Assembly: GCF_003851045.1 (NCBI RefSeq)
Contig: NZ_BFBX01000133.1
Location: 35,582-98,756 of the forward strand
Direction of reading: 5' to 3'
Source of the DNA: Paenibacillus sp. 598K
GTDB lineage: Bacteria > Bacillota > Bacilli > Paenibacillales > Paenibacillaceae
DNA length: 63,175 nucleotides
In this document: piece after piece, positions 51,255-60,815 of the stretch
Position numbering within the stretch: the first letter of the stretch is position 1
How the letters are laid out: each line of letters begins with the position of its first letter
Notes under the pieces: model-generated
Seen by the model: only the letters and a program-made list of their open reading frames with translations
What the model was told of the DNA's origin: nothing
Databases searched by the model: none
Made by a program: the position numbers and the translations under genes

Positions 51255-54200
51255 AGCAGCACAAGACACGATGGGTGCGGATGACGGCCATTCTGGCGCT
51301 TATGATTAGCTTGTTGGCATCGTCTGTATCTGCCTCGTTCGGGGCAACTGATCGGAGCGACGGGGCAGGCATTGACGGGGCTTCCAACCCTGCCCGGCAA
51401 GAGGAAGCGGCACATAGCGAAAGCGGTCACTGGGCGGAGGAGACGATGCGCAGTTGGATGGAACGCGGCTTGCTGCAAGGCTACCCGGATGGCTCGCTGC
51501 GGCCCGATGCATCGCTCACGCGGGGGGAGCTGGCGACGCTGATCAACCGCGCCTTCGGTCTGACGGTTCCGCCTGCTGAAGGGCTTGCGGCGCCATTCGC
51601 CGATGTTGGTCCCGAACACTGGGCGTACGGCGATATTGCGACGGCTGTCGTAGCCGGTTATCTACGCGGTTATGGCGACGGGACGATGCGACCGCAGCGT
51701 GTCCTGACGCGTCAGGAGGCGGTGGTCATTATCGCCCGGCTCTGGCAGGAGCGGATCGTCGAGGAGGCTGAAGGCGACGTGACGGCTCCGGCCGGCTCTG
51801 CGGGCAACAGCGCCGGGAGCGCGGCTGACTGGGAGGCCTTTACGGATTATGAGGGGATACCGAGCTGGGTCACCGAAGAGGCGGGAGCCGTCGTCAGCCA
51901 TCAGCTAATCCAGGGTTATCCGGACGGGAGCTTCCGACCCGCGCAAGAGATGAAGCGGGCAGAGGTCGTCGTGCTGATGGATCGCGTGCTGGTGGCGATC
52001 GAGGCTGCGTCGGCGGAAGCGGGCGCAGAGGAGCAACCGGGCACGGAGGAGGAGCAAGCGCCGGAGGAGGAAGGCAGCGAGCAAGGGACAGGCGTGCCGG
52101 GAGGACCGCCGTATTATGTGCCGCCTGTGACGCCGGGCAATCCGAATCCGCCGGCAGAGGCGCCCAAACAAATCACCGCAAACGGCCTGCCGCAAGCGGA
52201 GATCGTGATCCGTCCGAATGCGAGCGGCTTGGAGCGGCTGGCGGCCGAGGAGCTGCAGCAGACCGTGGAGTCGATTAGCGGAGCGCGCTTGCCGAAGCTG
52301 CGCGGCGCGATCGAGGATACGCCGGTGAGCGCGTATCTGTGGCAGGAGGAACTGCAGATGCAGCAGAGCGGTAGCGCCCCGCTCGAAGCTTCTGTGATGA
52401 ACACCAGTGCGGCAACCGTCGTCGTTCGTCTGGAATCGCCTGCTACGGGCGAGGTGACTGCTTCGTTCGGAGGCGACGTCACGCTTGCTCCGTACGAAAG
52501 CCTGTCTGTACCCGGCCAGGTGGTGGTTGATGCGCAAGCGGCCGACGGGGTACATACCGTCCCGATTGATATCATCGTCGACGGGCAAGCCGTCAAGACG
52601 TTGTCGGCCACGGTTCGCCTCGATCGCAATCTGCTGCAGAACAGCTCCTTCGAGCTGGGGTCGGGCACAGGGTGGAATATCTCGGCCGGCGGCATCGACA
52701 GCCAGGAGGCGCGGACAGGGCAGCAGTCGATGCGGATGAACTTCAGCACGCCGTACACGATTCTGCGCACCGAGCAGCAGTTGAAGCTGCAGGCGGGTCA
52801 GCGCTATGTGCTGGAAGCCTGGGTGAAGGCGAGCGTGCCGACTGGTCAGCGTGTCGTCGCGCAGTTTACGGAGATATCCTCGGACTGGCAATCTACCATT
52901 CCGCTGCCTCAGTATATCTTCGACCTGACGGACGAATGGTCTCGCATCGAGATCGACTACACTCCTCAGGCTGGCAACCAGTTGGACTTCGTGTGGGCAT
53001 ATCTGTTTGTTGTGGATGACAAAGGTCCCGTATGGGTGGATGATATATCGCTGAAGGCGAAGGCCGCATCAACGCAGCCTGAGCCAGAACCGGAGCCAGA
53101 GCCGGAGCCAGTACCGAATGTAATCGCTAATGGCGGCTTCGAGAGCGCCGGGTCAGGCGGCGTGCTGCTTGAGCAGTGGAATGTCCCGTCCGGCGCGCGG
53201 GATACCGAGGTCAAGTATGAGGGCAATGCCTCGCTGCGCATCGATATTCCGGCGGCTGGCTGGACTTACGCGAGGACGGAGCCGATCTACGACCTGAAGC
53301 TTGGCGAATCCTACACCTTGCGTGCGCAGGTAAAGGGCAGTCAGGCGGCGGGACAGCAGGTGTTGGTCAGCTTTATGGAGAAGGATGGCGTCGACTGGTC
53401 GGATCTTGTGCCCCCCACGCCTATGGAGGGGAGGCCGATCACAGAGGATTGGACCTTGTTGGAATGGACCTTTACGCCGCAGGTGGCGGAGGGCTCGGAC
53501 TTCTACCTCGTCTATTTCTATGCGGTTACCGATCCGCTCTGGGTCGATAACGTGAGCATGTCGTTAACCTCTGATCTGGCAGACTCATCGCCAGCATCGC
53601 CTGCAGGGCGGTCTGCCGCAGAGCCCGTTGCCGGAGAAGGCGAGCATGAGGGGCAAGCGTTGCAGCCATCGCCAGATTTGCAAGGGAAGCAAGATGCGCT
53701 TCCAGCAGCGCCGGTCATAGCCGCGCTTGACCCGGCCAGCCGAGTGCGCATCCATTTGGGAACGCCGGATTCCGATCCCGAGCTGGCGAAGCTTTTTGCG
53801 ACCGATCTCGCCGCCTTGCAGGGCAGCGACGGCTTCGCGGTGCGGCAGCGGGGCAACGATCTCTATATCTTGGGAACGGAGCCAGGCGGCGTGCTCAACG
53901 GCGTATACGATGTACTGGAGAAGAATACCGGCATATTGTGGACTCGCTCCACCTCCATCGGCACGGTCTACGAGGAGCAACCGACGATCGCCCTCCGAAC
54001 CGTTAATTATTCCGAGCGCTCGCCATTCGAGCTGCGGGGGTGGCATCTCACCGGGCAAGGAGCGGCTGGCGAATATCATTCCGATCCGGGCACCGAGCAG
54101 ATGATGGCGCGCAACAAGCTGAATAGCAAGCTGGCCGAATTCGAGAATATGCCGCTCTGGAAGGGGCAAAGCGAGAGAGGCATCGAGCCTTTTAATATCG

Positions 54201-55864
54201 GGCATAACCTGCCCTTCTGGCTGCCCAATGAAGTTTACTTTGCCAATCATCCGGAGTATTACAACACCGACGCGAACGGCGACCCGCTGCCGGTCGGGTT
54301 GGAGACGCAGATCAATTTCTACCATCCCGATGTCCCCGGCGTCATAGCCGGTCGGGTAGCCGATTTCCTGGAGGAGAACCCGATCGAGGTGGTCGGCATC
54401 GGCATCAATGATACGCATTATTTCGAGCAGGCCGGCTACAGCGACCAGCCATTCGTGACCGAGGATGGCATCACCATTCAACCGAATGAAGCAGATTACA
54501 AATCGACGGTCTTTTATACCTTTTTGAACAAGATCGCCCGTCAAGTCAAGGTGACGAATCCAGGCGTGCAGATTGCCACCTATGCTTATTTCTTCACCGA
54601 GGTGCCGCCGCGCATCGCCTTGGAGGACAATATCGTCATCGTCCTCGCTCCGATCTCGGGCGATGATCGCAAGCCGATGAATACGCCGGAGCCGTCCAAT
54701 CCGAACCGGGCCTATGTCTCCAAGCTCGATGGATGGCTGAAGAAGACGTCCAATATCGTCATGTACAACTACTACGGCGCCTTCTTGTCCGATAAGTACG
54801 AGCGCCCGATTGCCGCCAAAGTGCAAGCGGATATGCAGTATTACCGGCAGCTCGGCTTGACTGGCGTCATCCCGGAGGGCATCGCGGATGCCAACGGTCC
54901 GAACTGGGGCATCAATGCGTTGCAGTTCTGGCTGTTCCAGAAGCTCATGTGGAATCCGGACGCCAATATCGAGCAGTTGAAGACGGACTATATTACCAAA
55001 GTGTTCGGCCCGGCGGCCGGCCCGATGGCGACCTATTATTCGCTCATCGAGCAAGGCTGGAACAAGTATGAAGATGTGATCGCCTACAACACGAGCACGA
55101 ATACGTATATTGGCAAATATATCGTCCAGGCCGGTATTGCCGAAGCGGCCCAGGCGGCGCTCGATGAAGCCTGGAGCCTGGCGGATGCCGCGATCCGGGC
55201 GCGTATCCAGCCGATCAAAACGACCTTCGAAGCGATGGTCACGCAGTTTAACGAGATCCCGTCCTTGCAGGGGGAGGCGGTCTATACGACAGCGGATAAG
55301 GAGGCGATTGTCGGCACAACAGACTTTACGCAAGGACCATGGGCAGATGCGCCTGTCATCAGCGATTTCTATAAGATGAATTCGACCACCAAGGCTCCTG
55401 TTCAGACCAAGGTCCGCCTGCTGTGGGATGATGACAATTTGTACGTCGCCTATGAAAATATGGACCCCGACATCGATGGACTGATCGTCAGCGACAGCGC
55501 CCCGAACGAATGGTGGGCGAGCGGCGCGGACGATGAGAATGAAACTTTCATTACCGGGGAACCGAACGCTTCGAGCTATTATGTCTTCTTCAACAATCCC
55601 GGCGGACTCAAGCTGGAGTACAGCGGACCTGCGCAGAACAGCGCCTATAACGGCGCATGGGAGGCCTATACCTCCGTCCAAGCGGATCGCTGGACATCGA
55701 TTCAGGTCATTCCATTTGCCAGCATCCAGGTGAATCCCGAACAGACGCAAGCGCTGCAAGGTTATTTCTTCCGCAGCTATCACGGCATGGCCGGCCACTA
55801 TGGCTGGGGAACCGGTACCGTATGGGATTCCGGCAGCTTTCTCCCGATTGCGTTGACCAAATAA
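51242..55864 (+). CDS. S-layer-anchored multidomain DUF4838-like protein (1540 aa)
   Basis: After a signal peptide come three SLH repeats (~60-105, 115-165, 195-250: HWAEETMRSWMERGLLQGYPDGSLRP and similar) that fix the protein to the cell wall, and an acidic linker. The first half of a GH67-N-like domain (~310-365: PQAEIVIRP, LERLAAEELQQTVESISGA) is interrupted by an Ig-like region and two CBM4/9-like modules (~460-605 and 625-775). The modules are separated by an EPEPEP linker. The second half resumes at ~840 (VRIHLGTPD to GVYDVLEKNTGILWTR), then the DUF4838-like body (~915-1340) and a CBM9-like C-terminus (~1355-1540). Probably binds and attacks an extracellular polymer. Confidence 0.82.
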   Translation: MRRLKQHKTRWVRMTAILALMISLLASSVSASFGATDRSDGAGIDGASNPARQEEAAHSESGHWAEETMRSWMERGLLQGYPDGSLRPDASLTRGELATLINRAFGLTVPPAEGLAAPFADVGPEHWAYGDIATAVVAGYLRGYGDGTMRPQRVLTRQEAVVIIARLWQERIVEEAEGDVTAPAGSAGNSAGSAADWEAFTDYEGIPSWVTEEAGAVVSHQLIQGYPDGSFRPAQEMKRAEVVVLMDRVLVAIEAASAEAGAEEQPGTEEEQAPEEEGSEQGTGVPGGPPYYVPPVTPGNPNPPAEAPKQITANGLPQAEIVIRPNASGLERLAAEELQQTVESISGARLPKLRGAIEDTPVSAYLWQEELQMQQSGSAPLEASVMNTSAATVVVRLESPATGEVTASFGGDVTLAPYESLSVPGQVVVDAQAADGVHTVPIDIIVDGQAVKTLSATVRLDRNLLQNSSFELGSGTGWNISAGGIDSQEARTGQQSMRMNFSTPYTILRTEQQLKLQAGQRYVLEAWVKASVPTGQRVVAQFTEISSDWQSTIPLPQYIFDLTDEWSRIEIDYTPQAGNQLDFVWAYLFVVDDKGPVWVDDISLKAKAASTQPEPEPEPEPEPVPNVIANGGFESAGSGGVLLEQWNVPSGARDTEVKYEGNASLRIDIPAAGWTYARTEPIYDLKLGESYTLRAQVKGSQAAGQQVLVSFMEKDGVDWSDLVPPTPMEGRPITEDWTLLEWTFTPQVAEGSDFYLVYFYAVTDPLWVDNVSMSLTSDLADSSPASPAGRSAAEPVAGEGEHEGQALQPSPDLQGKQDALPAAPVIAALDPASRVRIHLGTPDSDPELAKLFATDLAALQGSDGFAVRQRGNDLYILGTEPGGVLNGVYDVLEKNTGILWTRSTSIGTVYEEQPTIALRTVNYSERSPFELRGWHLTGQGAAGEYHSDPGTEQMMARNKLNSKLAEFENMPLWKGQSERGIEPFNIGHNLPFWLPNEVYFANHPEYYNTDANGDPLPVGLETQINFYHPDVPGVIAGRVADFLEENPIEVVGIGINDTHYFEQAGYSDQPFVTEDGITIQPNEADYKSTVFYTFLNKIARQVKVTNPGVQIATYAYFFTEVPPRIALEDNIVIVLAPISGDDRKPMNTPEPSNPNRAYVSKLDGWLKKTSNIVMYNYYGAFLSDKYERPIAAKVQADMQYYRQLGLTGVIPEGIADANGPNWGINALQFWLFQKLMWNPDANIEQLKTDYITKVFGPAAGPMATYYSLIEQGWNKYEDVIAYNTSTNTYIGKYIVQAGIAEAAQAALDEAWSLADAAIRARIQPIKTTFEAMVTQFNEIPSLQGEAVYTTADKEAIVGTTDFTQGPWADAPVISDFYKMNSTTKAPVQTKVRLLWDDDNLYVAYENMDPDIDGLIVSDSAPNEWWASGADDENETFITGEPNASSYYVFFNNPGGLKLEYSGPAQNSAYNGAWEAYTSVQADRWTSIQVIPFASIQVNPEQTQALQGYFFRSYHGMAGHYGWGTGTVWDSGSFLPIALTK

Positions 55865-55911
55865 CGATAGGCTTGTGATGAAGACCATTCCTGACGAGGA
55901 GGCCTGAAGCA

Positions 55912-58900
55912 ATGCAAAAACAGAAGCGATGGTATCGACAATTGGTGGCAGCGGTCCTTGTATTAAGCCTGGGCGTGTCGATGACGGCAGGGAGCAGCGA
56001 AGCCGAGGAGACGACCTACCATTTGACGACCAACGGCGCGCCGCAAGCGGACATTATGATTCGGCCCGGGGCCGGAAGCACCGAACGTCTGGCCGCCGAG
56101 GAGCTGCAGCAGACCGTAGCGATGATCAGCGGAGCGCGCTTGCCTGCGCTGCGCGGAGCGATCGAGGATACGCCGGTCAGCGCGTATCTGTGGACAGATA
56201 CGATTGCGCTTGCGGAGAGCGGCAGCGCAGCCATCGATGTATCGCTGATGAATAATAGCGCCAATCCCGTCACGGTGCGGCTCGAGACCGCGATGTCGGG
56301 TCTGGCCATCGCCTCCTTTGAAAAGGAGGTGGTATTGGCCCCGTATACCGGGGCCAACGCCACCGGCATCATCGAGGTGGCGCCCGAGGCTGCCGACGGA
56401 ACGTATTCGATCCCGATAACCTTGTCCGTCGACGCGGTTCCTTACAAAGTGCTGCAGGCCACCGTCGAGCTGAACCGTAATGTGTTGTACAATCCTTCGT
56501 TTGAAGCGGGCTCGGGCTCGCTCCCGGGAACGGGGTGGGTCGTTTCTTCCGGCGCCCTGGACGATCAGGTCGCGCGCACAGGCCAGCAGTCGATGCGGAT
56601 GGACTTCAGCGCGCCATACACCGTCTTGCGGACCGATCAGCAGCTCAAGCTGGAGGCGGGCAAGCCCTATAAGCTGGAAGCGTGGGTGAAGGGGTCGTTG
56701 CCCGCCGGGCAGCAGGTGGTAGCCCAATTCATCGAGATGTCTTCCGATTGGCAGAGCTCCGCCCCGATGCCCCAGACGACCTATGCGATCCATGACGGCT
56801 GGACCCGCATCGAGCTGGATTATACGCCATCGTCGGCAACCCAGTTGGATTTTGTCTCATGCACCTTCTACCTCGCGAGCGGCAGCGACCCGATCTGGAT
56901 CGACGATGTCGCCTTGCGGGCCGTCGATACCGAGGTCGACGCGCCTCCGCTGATCGCCAGCGCTGTCGACAATGGCGGATTCGAGCAGACGCTGTCCGGC
57001 GGCGTCTTGCCTGTCGGCTGGAATGTCCCCTCCGGGGCCGTCGATACCGGGGTGAAGCATAGCGGCGCAGCCTCGCTGCGAGTCGATATTCCCGCCGCAG
57101 GCTGGACCTATGCGCGGACGGAGCCGCTGCATGGGCTGGAGCTGGGCGAGACCTATGTGCTCAAGGCCTGGGTGAAGGGCAGCCAGCCGTCCGGACAGCA
57201 GGTACTCGTCAGCTTTATGGAGAAGGACGGCGTCGACTGGTCGGATCTGGTTCCGCCTACGCCTATGGAAGCAAGGAGTCTGGATACGGGCTGGACGCTG
57301 ATGCAGTGGCAGTTTACGCCGCAGACCGCGGCAGGGACGGATTTTCATCTGGCTTACTTCTATGCGGTGAACGATCAACTCTGGATCGACGATGTCAGCT
57401 TGAGCAAGATTAGCGATGCCAATCAGGACGGGCAGCCTGGCCCGGGCGAGCATACCCGGATTCATCTGGGGACGCCATCCTCGAACGCGGCGCTTGCGAC
57501 GCTGTTCCCCGCCGACCTTGCCCAGCTTGCGGACAGCGACGGATTTGCGGTGCGCCAGCATAGCGGGGAGACGTACATTTTGGGGACGGAGCCCGGCGGC
57601 GTACTGAACGGGGTATACGATTTTCTGGAGCGCAATACAGGCATTCTGTGGACCCGTTCGACCGAGGTCGGCACGGTCTACGAGGAGCAAGCGACGCTTG
57701 CCATCGACGAGACGGACTATACGGAGCAATCGCCGTTCCGGCTGCGAGGCTGGCATCTCACCGGACTCGGAGCAAGCGGCGAATATCACTCGGACCCGGG
57801 GACCGAGCAGATGATGGCCCGCAACAAGCTGAATAGCAAGCTGGCCGAGTTCGAGAACATGCCGCTCTGGGAGCAGCAGGGCGAGGGGGGCGTCAAGCCG
57901 TTTAATCTCGGCCATAACCTGACGTTCTGGCTGCCCAACGACATTTATTTTGCCGCTCATCCCGACTACTACAACACTGACGCCAACGGCGATCCGTTGC
58001 CGGTCGGCCATGATACGCAGATCAATTTCTACCATCCTGACGTGCCGGGCGTCATCGCCGGACGGGTGGCGGACTTCCTCGCGGAGCATCCGATCGATAC
58101 CGTCGGGATCGCCATCAACGACACGCATTATTTCGAGCAGGCCGGCTACAGCGATCAGCCGTTCGTCACAGAAGACATGGTGACGATCTACCCGAATGAG
58201 GCAGATTACAAATCGACCGTCTACTTCACGTTCCTGAACAAGATTGCCCGGCAGGTGAAGCTGACCAATCCAGGCGTACAGATTGCTACGTATGCTTACT
58301 TCTTCACCGAGGTGCCGCCGCGCGTGGCGGTGGAGGACAACATCGTCATCGTACTCGCCCCGATCTCGGGCGATGATCGCGAGCCGATCGATACGCCCGA
58401 CCCGACCAATCCGAATCAGGCGTACGTGGCCAAGCTGACCGGTTGGCTCGCCAAGACCGACAATATCGTCATGTACAATTATTACGGCGCTTTCCCGGCT
58501 CATCAGTACGAGCGGCCGATCGCAGCCAAGGTGCAGGGCGATCTGCAATACTACGCCTCCCTTGGACTGACGGGCGTTATCCCTGAAGGCGTGGTGGATG
58601 CCAATGGGCCGCAATGGGGCGTCAATGCGATGCAGTTCTGGCTGTTCCAGAAGCTGATGTGGAACCCCGATGCCAATCTGGCGCAACTGAAGTCCGACTA
58701 CCTCGCCAAGGTGTACGGACCGGCGGCAAGCGCGATGGCAACCTATTACAGCCTGATCGAGTCGGGCTGGAACATGTACGACGATGTCATCGCCTACTAC
58801 ACGGATGGATCGACTTACATCGGCAAGTATATCATCGACGCCGGGATTGCGGGCGACGCCCAGCTTGCGCTCGACAATGCCTGGGCGCTCGCGGACCAGA

Positions 58901-58971
58901 AGATCAAGGCAAGGATCGCCCCGATCAAGGAGACATTCGAAGCGATGGTGGCAGCGTACAGCGCGCCGTAG
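55912..58971 (+). CDS. Secreted DUF4838-like protein (1019 aa), paralogue of the preceding
   Basis: The protein has a signal peptide (LVAAVLVLSLGVSMTAGSSEA) and then the same order as its neighbour: half of the GH67-N-like domain (~35-90), Ig-like region, two CBM4/9-like modules (~190-340, 345-500), the other half-domain (~520-590) and the DUF4838-like body (~590-1019). It lacks SLH repeats and the terminal CBM9-like module. Stretches such as MMARNKLNSKLAEFENMPLW and QINFYHPDVPGVIAGRVADFL are shared, so the pair arose by tandem duplication. It should be released into the medium or held only by sugar binding. Confidence 0.82.
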   Translation: MQKQKRWYRQLVAAVLVLSLGVSMTAGSSEAEETTYHLTTNGAPQADIMIRPGAGSTERLAAEELQQTVAMISGARLPALRGAIEDTPVSAYLWTDTIALAESGSAAIDVSLMNNSANPVTVRLETAMSGLAIASFEKEVVLAPYTGANATGIIEVAPEAADGTYSIPITLSVDAVPYKVLQATVELNRNVLYNPSFEAGSGSLPGTGWVVSSGALDDQVARTGQQSMRMDFSAPYTVLRTDQQLKLEAGKPYKLEAWVKGSLPAGQQVVAQFIEMSSDWQSSAPMPQTTYAIHDGWTRIELDYTPSSATQLDFVSCTFYLASGSDPIWIDDVALRAVDTEVDAPPLIASAVDNGGFEQTLSGGVLPVGWNVPSGAVDTGVKHSGAASLRVDIPAAGWTYARTEPLHGLELGETYVLKAWVKGSQPSGQQVLVSFMEKDGVDWSDLVPPTPMEARSLDTGWTLMQWQFTPQTAAGTDFHLAYFYAVNDQLWIDDVSLSKISDANQDGQPGPGEHTRIHLGTPSSNAALATLFPADLAQLADSDGFAVRQHSGETYILGTEPGGVLNGVYDFLERNTGILWTRSTEVGTVYEEQATLAIDETDYTEQSPFRLRGWHLTGLGASGEYHSDPGTEQMMARNKLNSKLAEFENMPLWEQQGEGGVKPFNLGHNLTFWLPNDIYFAAHPDYYNTDANGDPLPVGHDTQINFYHPDVPGVIAGRVADFLAEHPIDTVGIAINDTHYFEQAGYSDQPFVTEDMVTIYPNEADYKSTVYFTFLNKIARQVKLTNPGVQIATYAYFFTEVPPRVAVEDNIVIVLAPISGDDREPIDTPDPTNPNQAYVAKLTGWLAKTDNIVMYNYYGAFPAHQYERPIAAKVQGDLQYYASLGLTGVIPEGVVDANGPQWGVNAMQFWLFQKLMWNPDANLAQLKSDYLAKVYGPAASAMATYYSLIESGWNMYDDVIAYYTDGSTYIGKYIIDAGIAGDAQLALDNAWALADQKIKARIAPIKETFEAMVAAYSAP

Positions 58972-59025
58972 CTGGCATTGTGCCCGGAAACAGCGGGCTG
59001 TTGCGTAGCTGAGAGATCAGAAAAT

Positions 59026-59068
59026 AGCCAGCGTCAGTCGCTCACGGAGCGAATGACGCTGGCTTTTA
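59026..59068. terminator. Terminator at the end of the DUF4838 locus
   Basis: AGCCAGCGTCA (59026-59036) pairs with TGACGCTGGCT (59054-59064), an inner TCGCTC/GAGCGA stem adds stability, and TTTT follows. Bidirectional use with the convergent anti-sigma gene is likely. Confidence 0.88.
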
Positions 59069-59091
59069 CGTTAGTCCCATACCTGCGGCAG

Positions 59092-60264
59092 CTAGTCGCT
59101 GGTCGTCAGCACCATGTACTTCACCGTATCGCCCTCGAAGTACAGATCGAGGTCGTCCCACAGATCGAGATCGTATTTCCAGCGAAGTGCGGTCTGGGCA
59201 TGCGGCTGTCCCAATGCCTCCAGCACCTCGTCCTTCGTCATGCCGACGCGTACGCCGTCTGCTGTCTGGTAGGCATCCGTGGTGAAGGCGACGAGCAGGT
59301 CCCAGCTGATGATCGCGCCCTGCTCGTACGAACGGACGCTGCTCGCTCGCTGAGTCTGGGTAAAGTAGGGGAGATCGACATCGGGAGATTTCTCCGCGAG
59401 CGCTTCGAACCAGCCATTGTAGCTCTTGCCGTCGATATGCAGTCGTTCCGGCTCGTAGCTGAGCGAGCGGTCCTCGACCTCCGCTTCCTCATCGCGGAGC
59501 ACGGCGTTGTATGCCTGCACGAATCGACCGATGGCCGAGTCGGGCTCAAGCAGCGTATAGAGCGTCCTGGCGGTATGCCCGTCGGCATAGACGAGAGCGG
59601 CCCCGAGGTCCATGACGTTCGCGTGCGAAGCATAAGGAATCGCATAGAGCGTATCCCCGACACGCAGGCGCAGCATCGTATCCCGCGCAGGCGCGCTGCC
59701 CGCTTGCTCTTCGCTGAGGCGGCTCTCCGTCAGGAACACCTGACCGAGGAACTCCAGTAGGTTGCCGAGCGTATCCTCCGGTACGTCCATGACTTGGCCA
59801 TCCGCTAACCGGATCGAGGCTTGCTCGACAGCATCGAGCGAGAAGGGCAACGCTTCGCCAAGCATCTCTTGCTCGATTGAGTCCAATACGACGACCGTCT
59901 CCTCGTCCAGCGGCTCGATCGGCGTCTCTGGGTCGTCGACTGGCGGGTCCTCGGGGGCAGGCGGATCTTCGGTGCCTGGCGGCGACACGGACGGGTCGCT
60001 AATGTTCGGGCCGCCGATCTCTTCGCCGGGCGTTGGTCCGTTTACGCCGGTGAGGCGGTCCAGATTCAGCGTGACGCCGATCAGCAACACGATGGCCGTT
60101 GCGCTGATCGCAGCGATGGATAGCCAACTGCGGCGCTTTTCTTTTTGCTGCCGGCCGTTCAGCTTGCGCTCGATCCGGGTCATCTTGTCGGCGGTGAACG
60201 TCTTGTCGCGATGCGGTCCGTCGGCTAGATGTTTGTACCAATCTGGCTTGACGTCTTTATTCAT
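59092..60264 (-). CDS. Anti-sigma-factor-like membrane protein
   Basis: The 390-residue product has an N-terminal cytoplasmic segment (~1-45, with KMTRIERKLNGRQQKEKRR), a single membrane helix (WLSIAAISATAIVLLIGVTL, ~48-68), a Pro/Asp/Glu-rich linker (~80-125) and an extracellular domain. The C-terminal ~60 residues contain GVRVGMTKDEVLEALGQP, the signature of BamE/SmpA-like small domains. The ATG lies inside the sigma-factor stop region (ATGAATAA overlap), typical of a sigma/anti-sigma pair. Sigma-binding function is inferred from topology and context. Confidence 0.75.
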   Translation of the reverse strand: MNKDVKPDWYKHLADGPHRDKTFTADKMTRIERKLNGRQQKEKRRSWLSIAAISATAIVLLIGVTLNLDRLTGVNGPTPGEEIGGPNISDPSVSPPGTEDPPAPEDPPVDDPETPIEPLDEETVVVLDSIEQEMLGEALPFSLDAVEQASIRLADGQVMDVPEDTLGNLLEFLGQVFLTESRLSEEQAGSAPARDTMLRLRVGDTLYAIPYASHANVMDLGAALVYADGHTARTLYTLLEPDSAIGRFVQAYNAVLRDEEAEVEDRSLSYEPERLHIDGKSYNGWFEALAEKSPDVDLPYFTQTQRASSVRSYEQGAIISWDLLVAFTTDAYQTADGVRVGMTKDEVLEALGQPHAQTALRWKYDLDLWDDLDLYFEGDTVKYMVLTTSD

Positions 60265-60796
60265 ACTGCGCACTCCCTTCCCAGTAACGGTTCATTTTTT
60301 GTCTGGCCCGCGACAGTCTCGACTTGACCGTGCCCTCCGGCAGCTGCAGCACCTCGGAGATTTCCTTCGTGTTGAGCTCGAAGCGGGCGTGCAGGATGAG
60401 CACCTCGCGCAGCTTCAGCGGCAGCTTGAGCACGGCGCCCCATATCTCATGGGTGAACTGGCTGGCCATCGCTTCTTTCTCTGCCGAGTCGCTGTTCCCT
60501 TCGACGCTGACTCTATCCATCAGGGTCACGCGGCGGATAAAAGCCGACCGCAGATGGTTGACCGCCATGTTGCGCGTGATCGAGAGCAGCCATGTCTTGA
60601 TCGAGGATTGTCCCCGGAAGGTATGGATCGCATGATACACCTTCAGGAATACATCCTGCGACACATCGTCGGCCATGTCGCGTTTTTTGGTTATCGTAAA
60701 AGCCAGGTTCCACACATCCTGACCGTAGAGTTCCATCAGATGCCGCAAGCTCTCTGCATCGAGTCGCTCCATGTAATTCCAGTTAATCTCCCCCAC
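60257..60796 (-). CDS. ECF RNA polymerase sigma factor
   Basis: The ~179-residue sigma-70-family factor has region 2 (LYGQDVWNLAFTITKKRDMADDVSQDVFLKVYHAIHTFRG, SSIKTWLLSITRNMAVNHLR) and region 4 (LPLKLREVLILHARFELNTKEISEVLQLPEGTVKSRLSRAR). Both are complete and the length is normal. Two starts compete: ATG at 60811, or GTG at 60796, six bases after GGAGGTG. The GTG is preferred because the candidate promoter would start transcription at about 60809. The anti-sigma gene overlaps its end. Confidence 0.93.
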   Translation of the reverse strand: MGEINWNYMERLDAESLRHLMELYGQDVWNLAFTITKKRDMADDVSQDVFLKVYHAIHTFRGQSSIKTWLLSITRNMAVNHLRSAFIRRVTLMDRVSVEGNSDSAEKEAMASQFTHEIWGAVLKLPLKLREVLILHARFELNTKEISEVLQLPEGTVKSRLSRARQKMNRYWEGSAQYE

Positions 60797-60815
60797 ATGA
60801 TTCACCTCCATAGAT

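Noticed and set aside
53585..55912. A 775-codon open frame antisense to the SLH-anchored DUF4838-like gene
   Set aside because: It follows the coding strand's codon bias, has no ribosome binding site and looks like no protein; the paralogous gene shows the same kind of shadow (56857-58686).
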